From Maribacter sp. (GTDB taxonomy: Bacteria > Bacteroidota > Bacteroidia > Flavobacteriales > Flavobacteriaceae), in contig JAHENB010000064.1 of the NCBI GenBank assembly GCA_024643345.1, forward strand, positions 124,001-188,000: DNA of 64,000 bases, written 5' to 3'. The first letter of the stretch is position 1. Every line of letters starts with the position of its first letter. The notes under the pieces were generated by a model. The model ran no database searches, was not told the DNA's origin, and saw nothing but the letters and a program-made list of their open reading frames with translations. This document shows, piece by piece, positions 33,058 to 41,662 of the stretch. The position numbers and the translations under genes are program-made.

Positions 33058-34269
33058 ATGCTGGAAAAGAAAACCATAGAATATGAAAAGGTGGTGCTGA
33101 TAGGCGTCATTAATCGGGAACAGGACGAAACCAAGGTAACAGAGTATCTCGATGAACTCGAGTTCCTTACTTATACGGCCGGCGGGGAAGTTTACAGACG
33201 TTTCGTTCAGAAAGTTGATTTGCCCAACCCTAAAACTTTGATCGGTAGCGGCAAAATGTTGGAAGTGGAAGCCTATGTCAACGACAATGATATCGGTACG
33301 GTGATTTTCGATGATTCGCTCACCCCTGCCCAACAGCGAAACATAGAAAAACAGCTACGGTGCAAAATATTGGACAGAACAGGCCTCATCCTGGATATTT
33401 TTGCACAACGGGCCCAAACGAGCTATGCGCGGACCCAGGTAGAACTGGCCCAATATGAGTATCTCCTACCAAGACTTACCGGGCTATGGACCCACTTGGA
33501 ACGACAAAAAGGGGGCATCGGGATGCGGGGACCCGGCGAGACCGAAATAGAAACCGACCGCCGGATTGTAAGGGATCGAATCACCCTGCTCAAGAAAAAA
33601 TTACTGAAGATCGATCGCCAGATGGAAACCCAAAGGGGCAATCGGGGGGCCCTCGTACGTGTGGCACTGGTAGGTTACACGAATGTGGGTAAATCTACCC
33701 TCATGAACGTTATCAGTAAGAGCGATGTTTTTGCCGAAGATAAACTCTTTGCCACTTTGGATACCACGGTACGGAAAGTGGTCATCGGCAACCTTCCCTT
33801 TTTATTGACCGATACTGTTGGGTTTATCCGTAAACTGCCCACCCAACTGATCGAGAGTTTTAAAAGTACGCTCGATGAGGTACGCGAAGCCGATCTGTTG
33901 CTGCATGTCGTGGATATATCCCACCCACAGTTCGAACAACAGATCAACTCGGTGAACAAAATTTTAGCGGAAATAAAAAGCGGAGACAAACGTACGATCA
34001 TGGTCTTCAATAAAATCGACAAATACAAAAACAAGATCATTGCCGATGATGATTTGACAACAGAAAAGACGAGCGAACATTTTACCATAGCGGAATGGAA
34101 AAATACCTGGATGCAACGTGTGGGCGATAATGCCCTATTTATTTCCGCCTTGAACCAAGAAAATCTCGATGAGTTCCGAAAAAGGGTGTACGAAGAAGTA
34201 CGGGACATCCACGTAACCCGTTTTCCCTATAACAATTTTCTTTATCCCGAACACCTTGACGAACATTAA
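33058..34269 (+). CDS. hflX: Ribosome-associated GTPase HflX
   Basis: 403 residues. The HflX domain at the N-terminus carries IGSGKMLEVEAYV, DDSLTPAQQRNIEK and GPGETEIETDRR. The G domain has G1 GYTNVGKSTLMN, G3 DTVGFIRKLP and G4 NKID. HflX splits stalled or stressed 70S ribosomes using GTP. The gene is single and divergent from the nuclease gene; its terminator may be the hairpin at 34549-34573. Confidence 0.95.
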   Translation: MLEKKTIEYEKVVLIGVINREQDETKVTEYLDELEFLTYTAGGEVYRRFVQKVDLPNPKTLIGSGKMLEVEAYVNDNDIGTVIFDDSLTPAQQRNIEKQLRCKILDRTGLILDIFAQRAQTSYARTQVELAQYEYLLPRLTGLWTHLERQKGGIGMRGPGETEIETDRRIVRDRITLLKKKLLKIDRQMETQRGNRGALVRVALVGYTNVGKSTLMNVISKSDVFAEDKLFATLDTTVRKVVIGNLPFLLTDTVGFIRKLPTQLIESFKSTLDEVREADLLLHVVDISHPQFEQQINSVNKILAEIKSGDKRTIMVFNKIDKYKNKIIADDDLTTEKTSEHFTIAEWKNTWMQRVGDNALFISALNQENLDEFRKRVYEEVRDIHVTRFPYNNFLYPEHLDEH

Positions 34270-34330
34270 TTAATGTGACTTTCAGTCTTAAGGCGTTCCT
34301 TTCGTCGGTGAAATCGAACCGGTCGTATTT

Positions 34331-34360
34331 TTCACAACATAATGACCACCGTTCACAACA
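34331..34360. promoter_or_regulatory. Paired 9-bp direct repeats, first copy
   Basis: TTCACAACA occurs at 34331-34339 and again at 34352-34360, a 12-bp spacer and 21-bp period. The same arrangement recurs at 34720-34749, with similarity extending about ten bases beyond. Two 9-mers with a 12-bp spacer are the geometry of LytTR-type response-regulator sites such as AgrA's. Confidence 0.5.
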
Positions 34361-34548
34361 ATAATTTAGGGAATAGGGATATCATCCGTAGTTTTACTTT
34401 GAGATTGAGTGAGAGGGATGTTGGAAAGCCAAACTATTGAAGAAACCAAAACCCGAAAAACCTAAATCATAAAATGTATTGAATAACAAAAGACATCTAT
34501 AATATTAACTTGAAATAAGTACATGTAACAAACCTACTTTGAATTAAG

Positions 34549-34573
34549 CCCCGATCCCCATCGGGGTTTTTTT
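34549..34573 (+). terminator. Rho-independent terminator
   Basis: CCCCGAT (34549-34555), loop CCCC, ATCGGGG (34560-34566), then seven T. It is a strong plus-strand terminator 280 bp after the hflX stop, so it ends either a long hflX 3' leader or a separate small transcript. Confidence 0.8.
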
Positions 34574-34719
34574 ATTCAACAAATTTAATTTTCCCTCTCG
34601 ATCGATCTTCATTAAACCCTAGTGGGAATTGCTTTGTTGAAATGCCCTGAACATGTCAGCGCATTGATATTTAGATGACCTGGGCGTTTCTAAATCATAA
34701 ACCAACGGTTTCAGCCAGT

Positions 34720-34749
34720 TTCACAACAAAATTGAACCATCTCACAACA
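34720..34749. promoter_or_regulatory. Paired 9-bp direct repeats, second copy
   Basis: TTCACAACA (34720-34728) and CTCACAACA (34741-34749) repeat with exactly the 21-bp period of the copy 389 bp to the left. The surrounding 675-bp intergenic region has no supported gene; these two boxes and the two terminators are what it holds. Confidence 0.5.
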
Positions 34750-34885
34750 AAAATTTAGTTTTGTAATGCTTTGCCGCTACATTCGATTCGTATTTGAGAT
34801 TTAGTGTTTATGCTCCCAAATAACCCAGACTTAATCTTATAGTTCGAATTTATTGACTGTAACCAAATTTTACGCAACCTACTTA

Positions 34886-34915
34886 ACAAAAAAATCCCCG
34901 GCGATGACCGGGGAT
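34886..34915 (-). terminator. Terminator of the DUF3078 gene
   Basis: On the minus strand ATCCCCGG, loop TCATCG, CCGGGGAT (34894-34915) is followed by a T-run (34888-34893 read in reverse). It lies 30 bp after the DUF3078 stop. Confidence 0.82.
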
Positions 34916-34944
34916 CTTTTATTTATGTGACTAAAACGCCTAAA

Positions 34945-35871
34945 TCAAAAGTCATAAGTAAGACCAAATAACCAATACGTCTGTAATTCATTATTGACCG
35001 TGTCAAAAGTGGCTCCAGTATCGCCAAGGGTATTGATCGCATAATTGAGGGCCTCCTGTTTATTGTCCCGAAGTCCAAACTCAAATCCCAGACCTATATT
35101 TTTCCATACTTTGTAGCCAAAATTATTGGTCCATGTCCAGTTCGATAGGTCACTGCTCTTATAACTTTGAAAGGTTGAGAAGACCGATTTTATATCGAGT
35201 CCCCCAATTTTCTTAGCATAGGTGGCCAATATCTTGGTTCCAAAAGAAGAATCAAAGATGGTATCATCTTTACTGAACACAAAGTTGTAGTTCAATGGGT
35301 GCACCACAACCACTAAATCTGAAATAGGTTTCCAAGTCGCCCCCACACCTAAATCGAGATATCCGGGATCATTGAAGTTGCTTAATATCGTTGTCCGATA
35401 CTCCATAAGGGTCGAGACCGCAATGGTCTTGGTGAGATTGTAACCAAAAAGGGAGGTGACATTGAAGACATCGGTTGTTTGCCGAAAACTGTCATCGTCC
35501 GATGGATCATCTTTGTCATCGAATTTGATCCAGCCTACATTGAGCTGTGCCTGATTGTACCAAAAATATTTTTCCCTATCCAGTTTGGCAAAAGGGTTTG
35601 CCGTAATACCGATTTTTGCCGAAGCGTTGTTCGGTGTTTCTTGGGCATACCAATTATTTAAAGCGGAAACACTTCCCCCTACAGTACCAAAAATCCCTAA
35701 TTTCCACCCAGGGAAATTATCAATTTGGCCCTGCAAGGCATCCACCCTTGCCTGTATCGCTGATATGGAATCTTTTTTTGTAGCTTGTTCTGCCTTCAGT
35801 TCTTCTTTTGTTTGCGCATTCATGGCTAGTAAACCGAAAAAACATATCAAGGCCAATCCTATTTTTTTCAT
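34945..35871 (-). CDS. DUF3078 outer-membrane-type protein
   Basis: 308 residues with a signal peptide (MKKIGLALICFFGLLAMNAQ). A short coiled-coil-like stretch (KEELKAEQATKKDSISAIQA) precedes a beta-rich C-terminal domain with alternating aromatic strands, ending in YWLFGLTYDF with a terminal aromatic residue, typical of outer-membrane barrels. DUF3078 proteins are common in Bacteroidota and have no assigned function. The gene has a clear promoter and terminator and so forms its own transcript. Confidence 0.85.
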   Translation of the reverse strand: MKKIGLALICFFGLLAMNAQTKEELKAEQATKKDSISAIQARVDALQGQIDNFPGWKLGIFGTVGGSVSALNNWYAQETPNNASAKIGITANPFAKLDREKYFWYNQAQLNVGWIKFDDKDDPSDDDSFRQTTDVFNVTSLFGYNLTKTIAVSTLMEYRTTILSNFNDPGYLDLGVGATWKPISDLVVVVHPLNYNFVFSKDDTIFDSSFGTKILATYAKKIGGLDIKSVFSTFQSYKSSDLSNWTWTNNFGYKVWKNIGLGFEFGLRDNKQEALNYAINTLGDTGATFDTVNNELQTYWLFGLTYDF

Positions 35872-35901
35872 AATGCTAAATGTTTATTGACTGTTGAGGG
35901 G

Positions 35902-35934
35902 CAAAAATAATAATTGTGAACAATAATTGAACAA
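35902..35934 (-). promoter_or_regulatory. Promoter of the DUF3078 gene with three ATTGTTnA boxes
   Basis: On the minus strand TATTTTTG (35902-35909) is a perfect -7 element, with TTG at 35932-35934 as -33 and 22 bases between. The same stretch holds three similar boxes (TGAACAAT at 35917, TGAACAAT at 35928, TTAACAAT at 35940 on the plus strand), period 11-12 bp, which could bind a regulator. Confidence 0.65.
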
Positions 35935-35946
35935 TTTTATTAACAA

Positions 35947-36462
35947 TTATCGTTTTTTATAAAGAGGTACTGCAGAGCAGGCTTCCCCATACATCAGGGA
36001 CTTGGCGATTGGTTTTAGTCTTGCGGTTATCCACAAATAAGCATTGGCTGGCACCGGTTTTTTGCTACACCCTTTTATGATTACCATTTTGTCTTTAAAG
36101 GATGACAAATCCAAATTCTGGATGGCCTCCTTATAGAGATGGCTTTCCAAAGCCTCTAGATCGCCCAAAACCATGGAACGGGCAAAAGGCTGTAATTTGG
36201 TGCCCAACAACATATAGGCCCACCCGGGGACAATGGCGTCGCTGGAACAGCCCATGGCCACATGGGCATCTTGATAGGAATCCCAAGAATGGTTCTCGAC
36301 TTGGGCACGAAATTCTTTTTCCTTCAAAACGATGCCTTCAAACAGCCAATCTTTGATATCAAGGAATACCCTTTCCCCTTTTGGATAATAATCCTCAAGG
36401 TCGAAAGTAATGAGTTTGCTAGCTGCGACCCTATTGGGTATGGGTTCGGAATTTTGGTCCAC
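35947..36462 (-). CDS. DUF2480 family protein
   Basis: 171 residues, cytoplasmic, without signal peptide. The family features are ITFDLEDYYP, DIKDWLFEGIVLKEKEFR, AIVPGWAYMLL and KGCSKKPVPANAYLWIT. DUF2480 genes accompany the suf genes in many Flavobacteriia, as here (47 bp upstream of the sufT-like gene's end), so a role linked to Fe-S assembly is plausible but not established. The conserved cysteines in MGCSS and KGCSKK could bind metal. Confidence 0.85.
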   Translation of the reverse strand: MDQNSEPIPNRVAASKLITFDLEDYYPKGERVFLDIKDWLFEGIVLKEKEFRAQVENHSWDSYQDAHVAMGCSSDAIVPGWAYMLLGTKLQPFARSMVLGDLEALESHLYKEAIQNLDLSSFKDKMVIIKGCSKKPVPANAYLWITARLKPIAKSLMYGEACSAVPLYKKR

Positions 36463-36509
36463 TGGTTCGAACTATTTATTCATTAAGACTGCCCCCATGA
36501 TGTTTCCGG

Positions 36510-36839
36510 TTAAAGCAAACCCAGTTCCAACTTGGCTTCCTCGCTCATCAAATCTTGGGTCCAAGGGGGATCAAAGGTAATTTCAACCTCCGCATCCTTT
36601 ACCAGGTCCAACGACTTTACCTTTTCCTCGACCTCAACCGGTAACGATTCGGCCACAGGGCAGTTCGGCGAGGTCAAGGTCATCAATATCTTAACCTCAT
36701 TGTCTTCATTCACGAACACGTCATAGATCAGTCCGAGTTCGTAAATGTCTACCGGAATTTCAGGATCGTATATCGTTTTAAGCACGTTTACTATTTTTTC
36801 CCCCAGCTCTTGGGTATCTATGGTAGTTTCTTCGCTCAT
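36510..36839 (-). CDS. DUF59 Fe-S assembly factor (SufT-like)
   Basis: 109 residues. The MIP18/DUF59 motifs are seen: IYDPEIPVDIYELGLIYDV and the cysteine-bearing LTSPNCPVAESLP, then FDPPW. SufT-type proteins help maturation of Fe-S proteins. It is in the SUF cluster, after sufE, as in other flavobacteria. Start chosen at the MSEETTIDTQE ATG. Confidence 0.9.
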   Translation of the reverse strand: MSEETTIDTQELGEKIVNVLKTIYDPEIPVDIYELGLIYDVFVNEDNEVKILMTLTSPNCPVAESLPVEVEEKVKSLDLVKDAEVEITFDPPWTQDLMSEEAKLELGLL

Positions 36840-36898
36840 CTTAATTCATATTTATTGGTATAATGCCTTTGGCTTAACCTTGGAAAAATCACTGAAAA

Positions 36899-37321
36899 TC
36901 ATCCCAGCTGGGTCTGATAGGCCACCGCATATAGTTTTAATTGTTTGATCATACTTACGAGTCCGTTGGCACGGGTCGGACTCAAATGTTCTTTCAGGCC
37001 AATGTCGTCGATAAATTGGGTATCGGCCTCGATGATGTCTCTTGGTCTCTGATTGCTGAAGGCCCGGATCAAAATGGCGATAATCCCTTTGGTGATAATG
37101 GCCTCACTGTCGGCGGTAAATACAAGTTTATCGTCTTTCAACTCGGCATGCACCCAAACCTTGCTCTGACATCCTTTGATGATATTATCATCGGTTTTGT
37201 ATTTTTCCTCTATAAGCGGAAGCGATTTGCCCAGCTCGATCATATATTCATAGCGCTGCATCCAGTCATCGAACATAGAGAATTCCTCTACAATTTCATT
37301 TTGAATTTCTTTTATGGTCAT
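36899..37321 (-). CDS. sufE: SufE, sulfur-acceptor partner of SufS
   Basis: 140 residues from the ATG at 37321 (MTIKEIQNEIVEEFSMFDDW); a longer frame starting at 37366 would add 15 unrelated residues. The sulfur-accepting cysteine is in IIKGCQSKVWV. SufE takes persulfide sulfur from SufS and passes it to SufBCD. The gene lies 75 bp after sufS in the same operon. Confidence 0.94.
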   Translation of the reverse strand: MTIKEIQNEIVEEFSMFDDWMQRYEYMIELGKSLPLIEEKYKTDDNIIKGCQSKVWVHAELKDDKLVFTADSEAIITKGIIAILIRAFSNQRPRDIIEADTQFIDDIGLKEHLSPTRANGLVSMIKQLKLYAVAYQTQLG

Positions 37322-37396
37322 TCGTTGAATTTGAACAAAAATACGACAAGTCTGAAAGCTATTCAATACTTAATAGGAACCCTCACTCTAAAGACC

Positions 37397-38623
37397 CTAT
37401 TGAAGCATCGATTGTGCCTTTTTAATGCCATTGACAAGGACATCAATTTCCTTCTTCGTATTGTAGAAACTAAAACTGGCGCGAACGGTACCAGGAATTT
37501 TATAGAAATCCATGATGGGCTGGGCACAATGGTGCCCGGTCCTTACTGCAATGCCCAATTTATCTAAAATAGTACCGATATCATAGGGATGTAAGCCTTC
37601 AATATTAAAGGAGATGACCGAAGTCTTGTGCACCGCGGTGCCATAAATTTTTAATCCCTTGATCTGGGACAATTGTTCGGTGGCATAAACCAAAAGTTCA
37701 TGCTCATAGGAAGCGATAGCATCAAAACCAATTTGGTTCATATAATCCAAAGCGGCTCCAAAAGCGATGCCCCCACAAATATTGGGCGTACCTGCCTCGA
37801 ACTTATGGGGAAGGTCGGCATAGGTCGTTTTTTCAAAAGAAACCTCAGCGATCATTTCGCCCCCCCCTTGATAAGGTGGCAGCTTGTTGAGCCAGGCTTC
37901 TTTTCCATAAAGCATGCCAACCCCCGTGGGCCCGCAAATTTTATGGGCCGAAACGGTGTAGAAATCAACATCCAGCTTCCGTAAATCGGGTTTGATATGG
38001 GCTGCGGCCTGTGCGCCATCGATCAGGACCGCCGAACCCACCCGATGCGCCGCTTCTATGATCTCCTCAATGGGATTGATGGTCCCCAAGGCGTTCGACA
38101 CATGGTTGCAGAATACCAATTTGGTTTTAGGGCTCAATAAGCTGTGATAGTCTGCCATGATCAACTCACCTTCCAGGTTCATGGGTATCACTTTAAGGAT
38201 GGCCCCGGTACGCTCACAGAGCATTTGCCAAGGCACAATATTCGAATGGTGCTCCATTGCGGATACCAACAACTCGTCGCCCTTATTTAACAAAGTCGTA
38301 AATCCGTTGGCGACTAAATTTATACTATGGGTGGTCCCGGAAGTAAAAATGATTTCATGGGGTTTGGCGGCATTAAAGTGCTTTTGGATCTTGTGCCTCG
38401 CCTGCTCATACCTGTCGGTGGCCTCCTGTGAAAGGGCGTGTACGCCCCTATGTATATTGGCATTGTAATTTGAATAGTAGTCTACGATGACGTCTATAAC
38501 CTGTTTGGGCGTTTGGGAGGTAGCGGCATTGTCTAGATATATCAAAGGATATCCATTGACCTTTCTTTTTAGGATGGGAAAGTCTTTTCGAATAACTGCG
38601 ACATCTAGGGACGTTGCTATCAT
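37397..38623 (-). CDS. sufS: Cysteine desulfurase SufS
   Basis: 408 residues from the ATG at 38623 (MIATSLDVAVIRKDFPIL); a start at 38650 would overlap sufD and is not needed. The PLP lysine is in TVSAHKICGPTGVG and the catalytic cysteine in RTGHHCAQP. It removes sulfur from cysteine for Fe-S assembly. The start lies one base from the sufD stop, so the two are coupled. Confidence 0.96.
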   Translation of the reverse strand: MIATSLDVAVIRKDFPILKRKVNGYPLIYLDNAATSQTPKQVIDVIVDYYSNYNANIHRGVHALSQEATDRYEQARHKIQKHFNAAKPHEIIFTSGTTHSINLVANGFTTLLNKGDELLVSAMEHHSNIVPWQMLCERTGAILKVIPMNLEGELIMADYHSLLSPKTKLVFCNHVSNALGTINPIEEIIEAAHRVGSAVLIDGAQAAAHIKPDLRKLDVDFYTVSAHKICGPTGVGMLYGKEAWLNKLPPYQGGGEMIAEVSFEKTTYADLPHKFEAGTPNICGGIAFGAALDYMNQIGFDAIASYEHELLVYATEQLSQIKGLKIYGTAVHKTSVISFNIEGLHPYDIGTILDKLGIAVRTGHHCAQPIMDFYKIPGTVRASFSFYNTKKEIDVLVNGIKKAQSMLQ

Positions 38624-38624
38624 A

Positions 38625-39941
38625 TTACAATTCAAAACCCAAACGAACACCCAACTTATTGGCTATTAGCTTGTTGATTCTCGTTTTTAATTCAGGTATA
38701 CGCACACTCTGTAAAACATTATTGGCAAAAGCGTACATCAACAAGGCCCTGGCCTCCTTTTTAGGGATGCCCCGGGATTGAAGATAAAATAGGGCCTCTT
38801 CATCCAATTGGCCAATGGTACAACCATGGGAACACTTCACGTCGTCGGCAAATATTTCAAGCTGTGGCTTGGTGTTGATCGTGGCCTTGTCACTGATCAG
38901 AATATTGTTGTTCTGTTGAAAAGCGTTGGTCTTTTGCGCAATCTTATCCACGATGATCTTCCCGTTGAAGACCCCCGTGCTGTTCTCGCCGTAAATGCCC
39001 TTATAATCTTGATGGCTTTCGCAATTGGGTTCGATATGGTGAACCAAAGTATGGTGGTCTACCAATTGCTTTTCGCCAAGAATGGTAACCCCCTTCAAGG
39101 TAGAATCGATATATTCCCCGTTTTGGAAGAAATTGAGATTGTTCCTGGTCAATTTTCCGCCAAAGGAAAAGGTATGCACGCTCACGGCGCTTTTACTTTT
39201 TTGATTGATGTAGGTATTATCGATCAAAGAAGCGGAACCCAGGTCGTTCTGTACCTTATAATAATCCAAAATGGCACTCTTTGCGGCATATATTTCCGTT
39301 ACCGAATTCGTGAGCACTTCATTGGTAGTCAGGCTTTGATGTCGTTCAATGACCTGTAGTTCGGCATTTTCCTCGACAATGATGAGGTTTCGGGGCTGTA
39401 ACAACAATGCCGTTTCATTGCCAGTTGCAAAATGGATGATCTCAACGGGCTTTTTGGGCATTTTGTTTTTAGGAATATAGATATAGGCCCCTTCCCTGCT
39501 AAAAGCTGTGTTCAAGGTGGTCAAAGAATCGTCCCTAGAAGCAACCTTATTAAAATAAACATCGATGATCTGTTTGTACATGGGCTTTGTCAGTGCCGAA
39601 CTCATTAAGCAGATATCAACACCATCATGGGTGGTTTCTGACAGATAGGAGCTATACATCCCATCGATAAAGACGATTTTATAGGTGTCGATCTCGTGTA
39701 AAAAGTACTTCTTGACATCTTTGTATTCCAGCGCATTAAACTCTTTTGGGAAAATGCTGAAATCTACTTTTTGCAAACTATTGAGCGAAGTATATTTCCA
39801 AGCCTCTTCCTTTTTGGAGGGGAACCCTTTGTTTTCAAAATTCCGTATGGCTTCAGTACGAACATCGTGCACCGGATGGTCGATGTCGACATTGTTCTCA
39901 AACGCCATAAATGAGGCAATCAATTTATCTTTTAAATCCAT
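38625..39941 (-). CDS. sufD: SufD, Fe-S scaffold subunit
   Basis: 438 residues from the ATG at 39941 (MDLKDKLIASFMAFEN); a start at 39989 is possible in frame but lacks support. The right-handed beta-helix core (LVDHHTLVHHIEPNCESHQDYKG region) and the C-terminal CSHGCTIGQLDEEALFYLQSRGI are typical. It pairs with SufB and SufC in the scaffold complex. Confidence 0.96.
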   Translation of the reverse strand: MDLKDKLIASFMAFENNVDIDHPVHDVRTEAIRNFENKGFPSKKEEAWKYTSLNSLQKVDFSIFPKEFNALEYKDVKKYFLHEIDTYKIVFIDGMYSSYLSETTHDGVDICLMSSALTKPMYKQIIDVYFNKVASRDDSLTTLNTAFSREGAYIYIPKNKMPKKPVEIIHFATGNETALLLQPRNLIIVEENAELQVIERHQSLTTNEVLTNSVTEIYAAKSAILDYYKVQNDLGSASLIDNTYINQKSKSAVSVHTFSFGGKLTRNNLNFFQNGEYIDSTLKGVTILGEKQLVDHHTLVHHIEPNCESHQDYKGIYGENSTGVFNGKIIVDKIAQKTNAFQQNNNILISDKATINTKPQLEIFADDVKCSHGCTIGQLDEEALFYLQSRGIPKKEARALLMYAFANNVLQSVRIPELKTRINKLIANKLGVRLGFEL

Positions 39942-40015
39942 TTTTCTTGGAATGACGTGAGCATTGCGCCGCAGGCAGGATATATTCACAGCCGATGGTG
40001 CCTTGCCAACCCTGT

Positions 40016-40768
40016 TTACACCACTACTTCATTTTTAAGCCAATCGTAACCCTTTTCTTCCAATTCCAGAGCAAGGTCCTTGCCCCCCGATTTCACGATC
40101 TTCCCGTTGTGCAGCACGTGCACGAAATCGGGCACGATATACTCCAACAACCTTTGGTAATGGGTGATCACGATGACGGCGTTCTTCTTGCTTTTCAGTT
40201 TGTTGACCCCGTTGGCCACGATACGGAGCGCATCGATGTCCAGGCCTGAATCGGTTTCATCTAAAATGGCCAATTTTGGCTCCAAAATCGCCATTTGAAA
40301 TATTTCGTTTCTCTTTTTCTCTCCTCCGGAAAAACCCTCGTTCAAGGATCTGGACAAAAACTTGCGATCGATTTCCAAAAGTTCCGATTTTTCACGGATC
40401 AGTTTCAACATTTCATTGGCGGGCATGTCTTCCAATCCTTTTGCCTTTCTTGATTCGTTGATGGCGGTCCTCATGAAGTTCGTGACCGTAACCCCGGGAA
40501 TTTCAACCGGATACTGAAAGGAAAGGAAAATACCCTTGTGGGCTCTTTCTTCGGGGGCAGTATCTTCGAGATTCTCCCCCTCTAGTTCAACGGACCCCTG
40601 AGTCACTTCAAACTCCTCTTTCCCAGCGATGACAGCAGCAAGGGTACTTTTGCCCGAGCCATTTGGGCCCATGATCGCGTGTACCTCCCCTGCATTCACT
40701 TCCAGGTTGATCCCCCTTAAAATTTCTTTATCTTCTACCCGCGCATGCAGGTCCGTAATTTTCAACAT
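40016..40768 (-). CDS. sufC: SufC, ATPase of the SufBCD complex
   Basis: 250 residues with Walker A GPNGSGKST, the Q-loop LSFQYP, the ABC signature FSGGEKKRNE and Walker B LAILDETDSGLD. It powers conformational change of the SufBCD scaffold. The next gene upstream in the operon is an unrelated lactonase-like gene, 6 bp away. Confidence 0.97.
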   Translation of the reverse strand: MLKITDLHARVEDKEILRGINLEVNAGEVHAIMGPNGSGKSTLAAVIAGKEEFEVTQGSVELEGENLEDTAPEERAHKGIFLSFQYPVEIPGVTVTNFMRTAINESRKAKGLEDMPANEMLKLIREKSELLEIDRKFLSRSLNEGFSGGEKKRNEIFQMAILEPKLAILDETDSGLDIDALRIVANGVNKLKSKKNAVIVITHYQRLLEYIVPDFVHVLHNGKIVKSGGKDLALELEEKGYDWLKNEVVV

Positions 40769-40774
40769 GGTTCC

Positions 40775-41650
40775 TTATTTTAAATAATTGGGTGCCTTAG
40801 GCAACTTTTCGAAATCTTCTTTTGAATGTTGCAGAAATACCTTGGCATTTTTTTCATCCGCAAATGCCTCAAACATATCCATGCTGGCATGGGTCTGTGC
40901 TACATCGTAGTTAAAAATGGGAATCCTTCGAAATTCCCTGTTCTCAGAAAAATGGTAAAGGTCTCCAGCAAGAAGGAGCGGGCCATATTCCGCCAATTCC
41001 AAATAGAGTACCTGGTGTCCCGGGGTATGCCCAGGGGCATATTTGAACACAACGGTCCCATCCCCGAAAACATCGTAATCCCCTTTGATTTTTTTAATCT
41101 TCGACAAGTCTTTTATCGCATTGTAAATATCGGCATTGGTTTCTTGCATTTCCTTGCTGGTGACCCAATCGAATTCCGTTTCTTGCACCAACCAAGTCGC
41201 ATCCTTGAATTCTTTGGCATGGCCAATATGATCGAAATGTGTGTGGGACAACGATAGGAAGTCGATATCTGCCGCGGTCATCCCAATTTGTTTCAATTGG
41301 TTCATGACCGAATCTTTCCTTGAAACCGTAAATGCCCCGTCGGGTGAAGTATAGGGCTCTGGCATGCCAACCAGGCCTTCCGGCAACCCAGCATCCCACA
41401 TCAAAATACCCTTAGGGTGCTCTATCACATAAAAAGCGTCCGCAAATTCTTTGCTTTGACCCGAATACGAGCTGTCTTGTGAGAAGAGTTGCAACTGGTT
41501 AACCATTACCGTGCCCCCGTCAAAGGTGTACAGTTTTATTTCAGGTTTGCTTGACGTATCGATTTGGACCATGGCCGCCGCACTTTCCTTTTTGCTGTCT
41601 TTACAGGCAAAAATGGCAAGTATCATCAATAGTGAAATATACTGTTTCAT
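40775..41650 (-). CDS. Lipoprotein metallo-beta-lactamase, AHL-lactonase-like, within suf operon
   Basis: 291 residues. The N-terminus (MKQYISLLMILAIFACKDS) is a lipoprotein signal with Cys16, so the enzyme is exported. The metal site is SHTHFDHIGH, with further histidines in APGHTPGHQVL and an aspartate in LLAGDLYH; the final motif is HSKEDF. These features and the length fit the AttM/AiiA-type N-acyl-homoserine-lactone hydrolases, although other substrates are possible. It sits between sufB (12 bp) and sufC (6 bp), with no evident link to Fe-S assembly. Confidence 0.83.
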   Translation of the reverse strand: MKQYISLLMILAIFACKDSKKESAAAMVQIDTSSKPEIKLYTFDGGTVMVNQLQLFSQDSSYSGQSKEFADAFYVIEHPKGILMWDAGLPEGLVGMPEPYTSPDGAFTVSRKDSVMNQLKQIGMTAADIDFLSLSHTHFDHIGHAKEFKDATWLVQETEFDWVTSKEMQETNADIYNAIKDLSKIKKIKGDYDVFGDGTVVFKYAPGHTPGHQVLYLELAEYGPLLLAGDLYHFSENREFRRIPIFNYDVAQTHASMDMFEAFADEKNAKVFLQHSKEDFEKLPKAPNYLK

Positions 41651-41662
41651 ATGCTGATTTTT

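Noticed and set aside
36899-37366. Longer start for SufE at 37366
   Set aside because: The extra 15 residues do not resemble SufE; the family N-terminus begins at the ATG at 37321.
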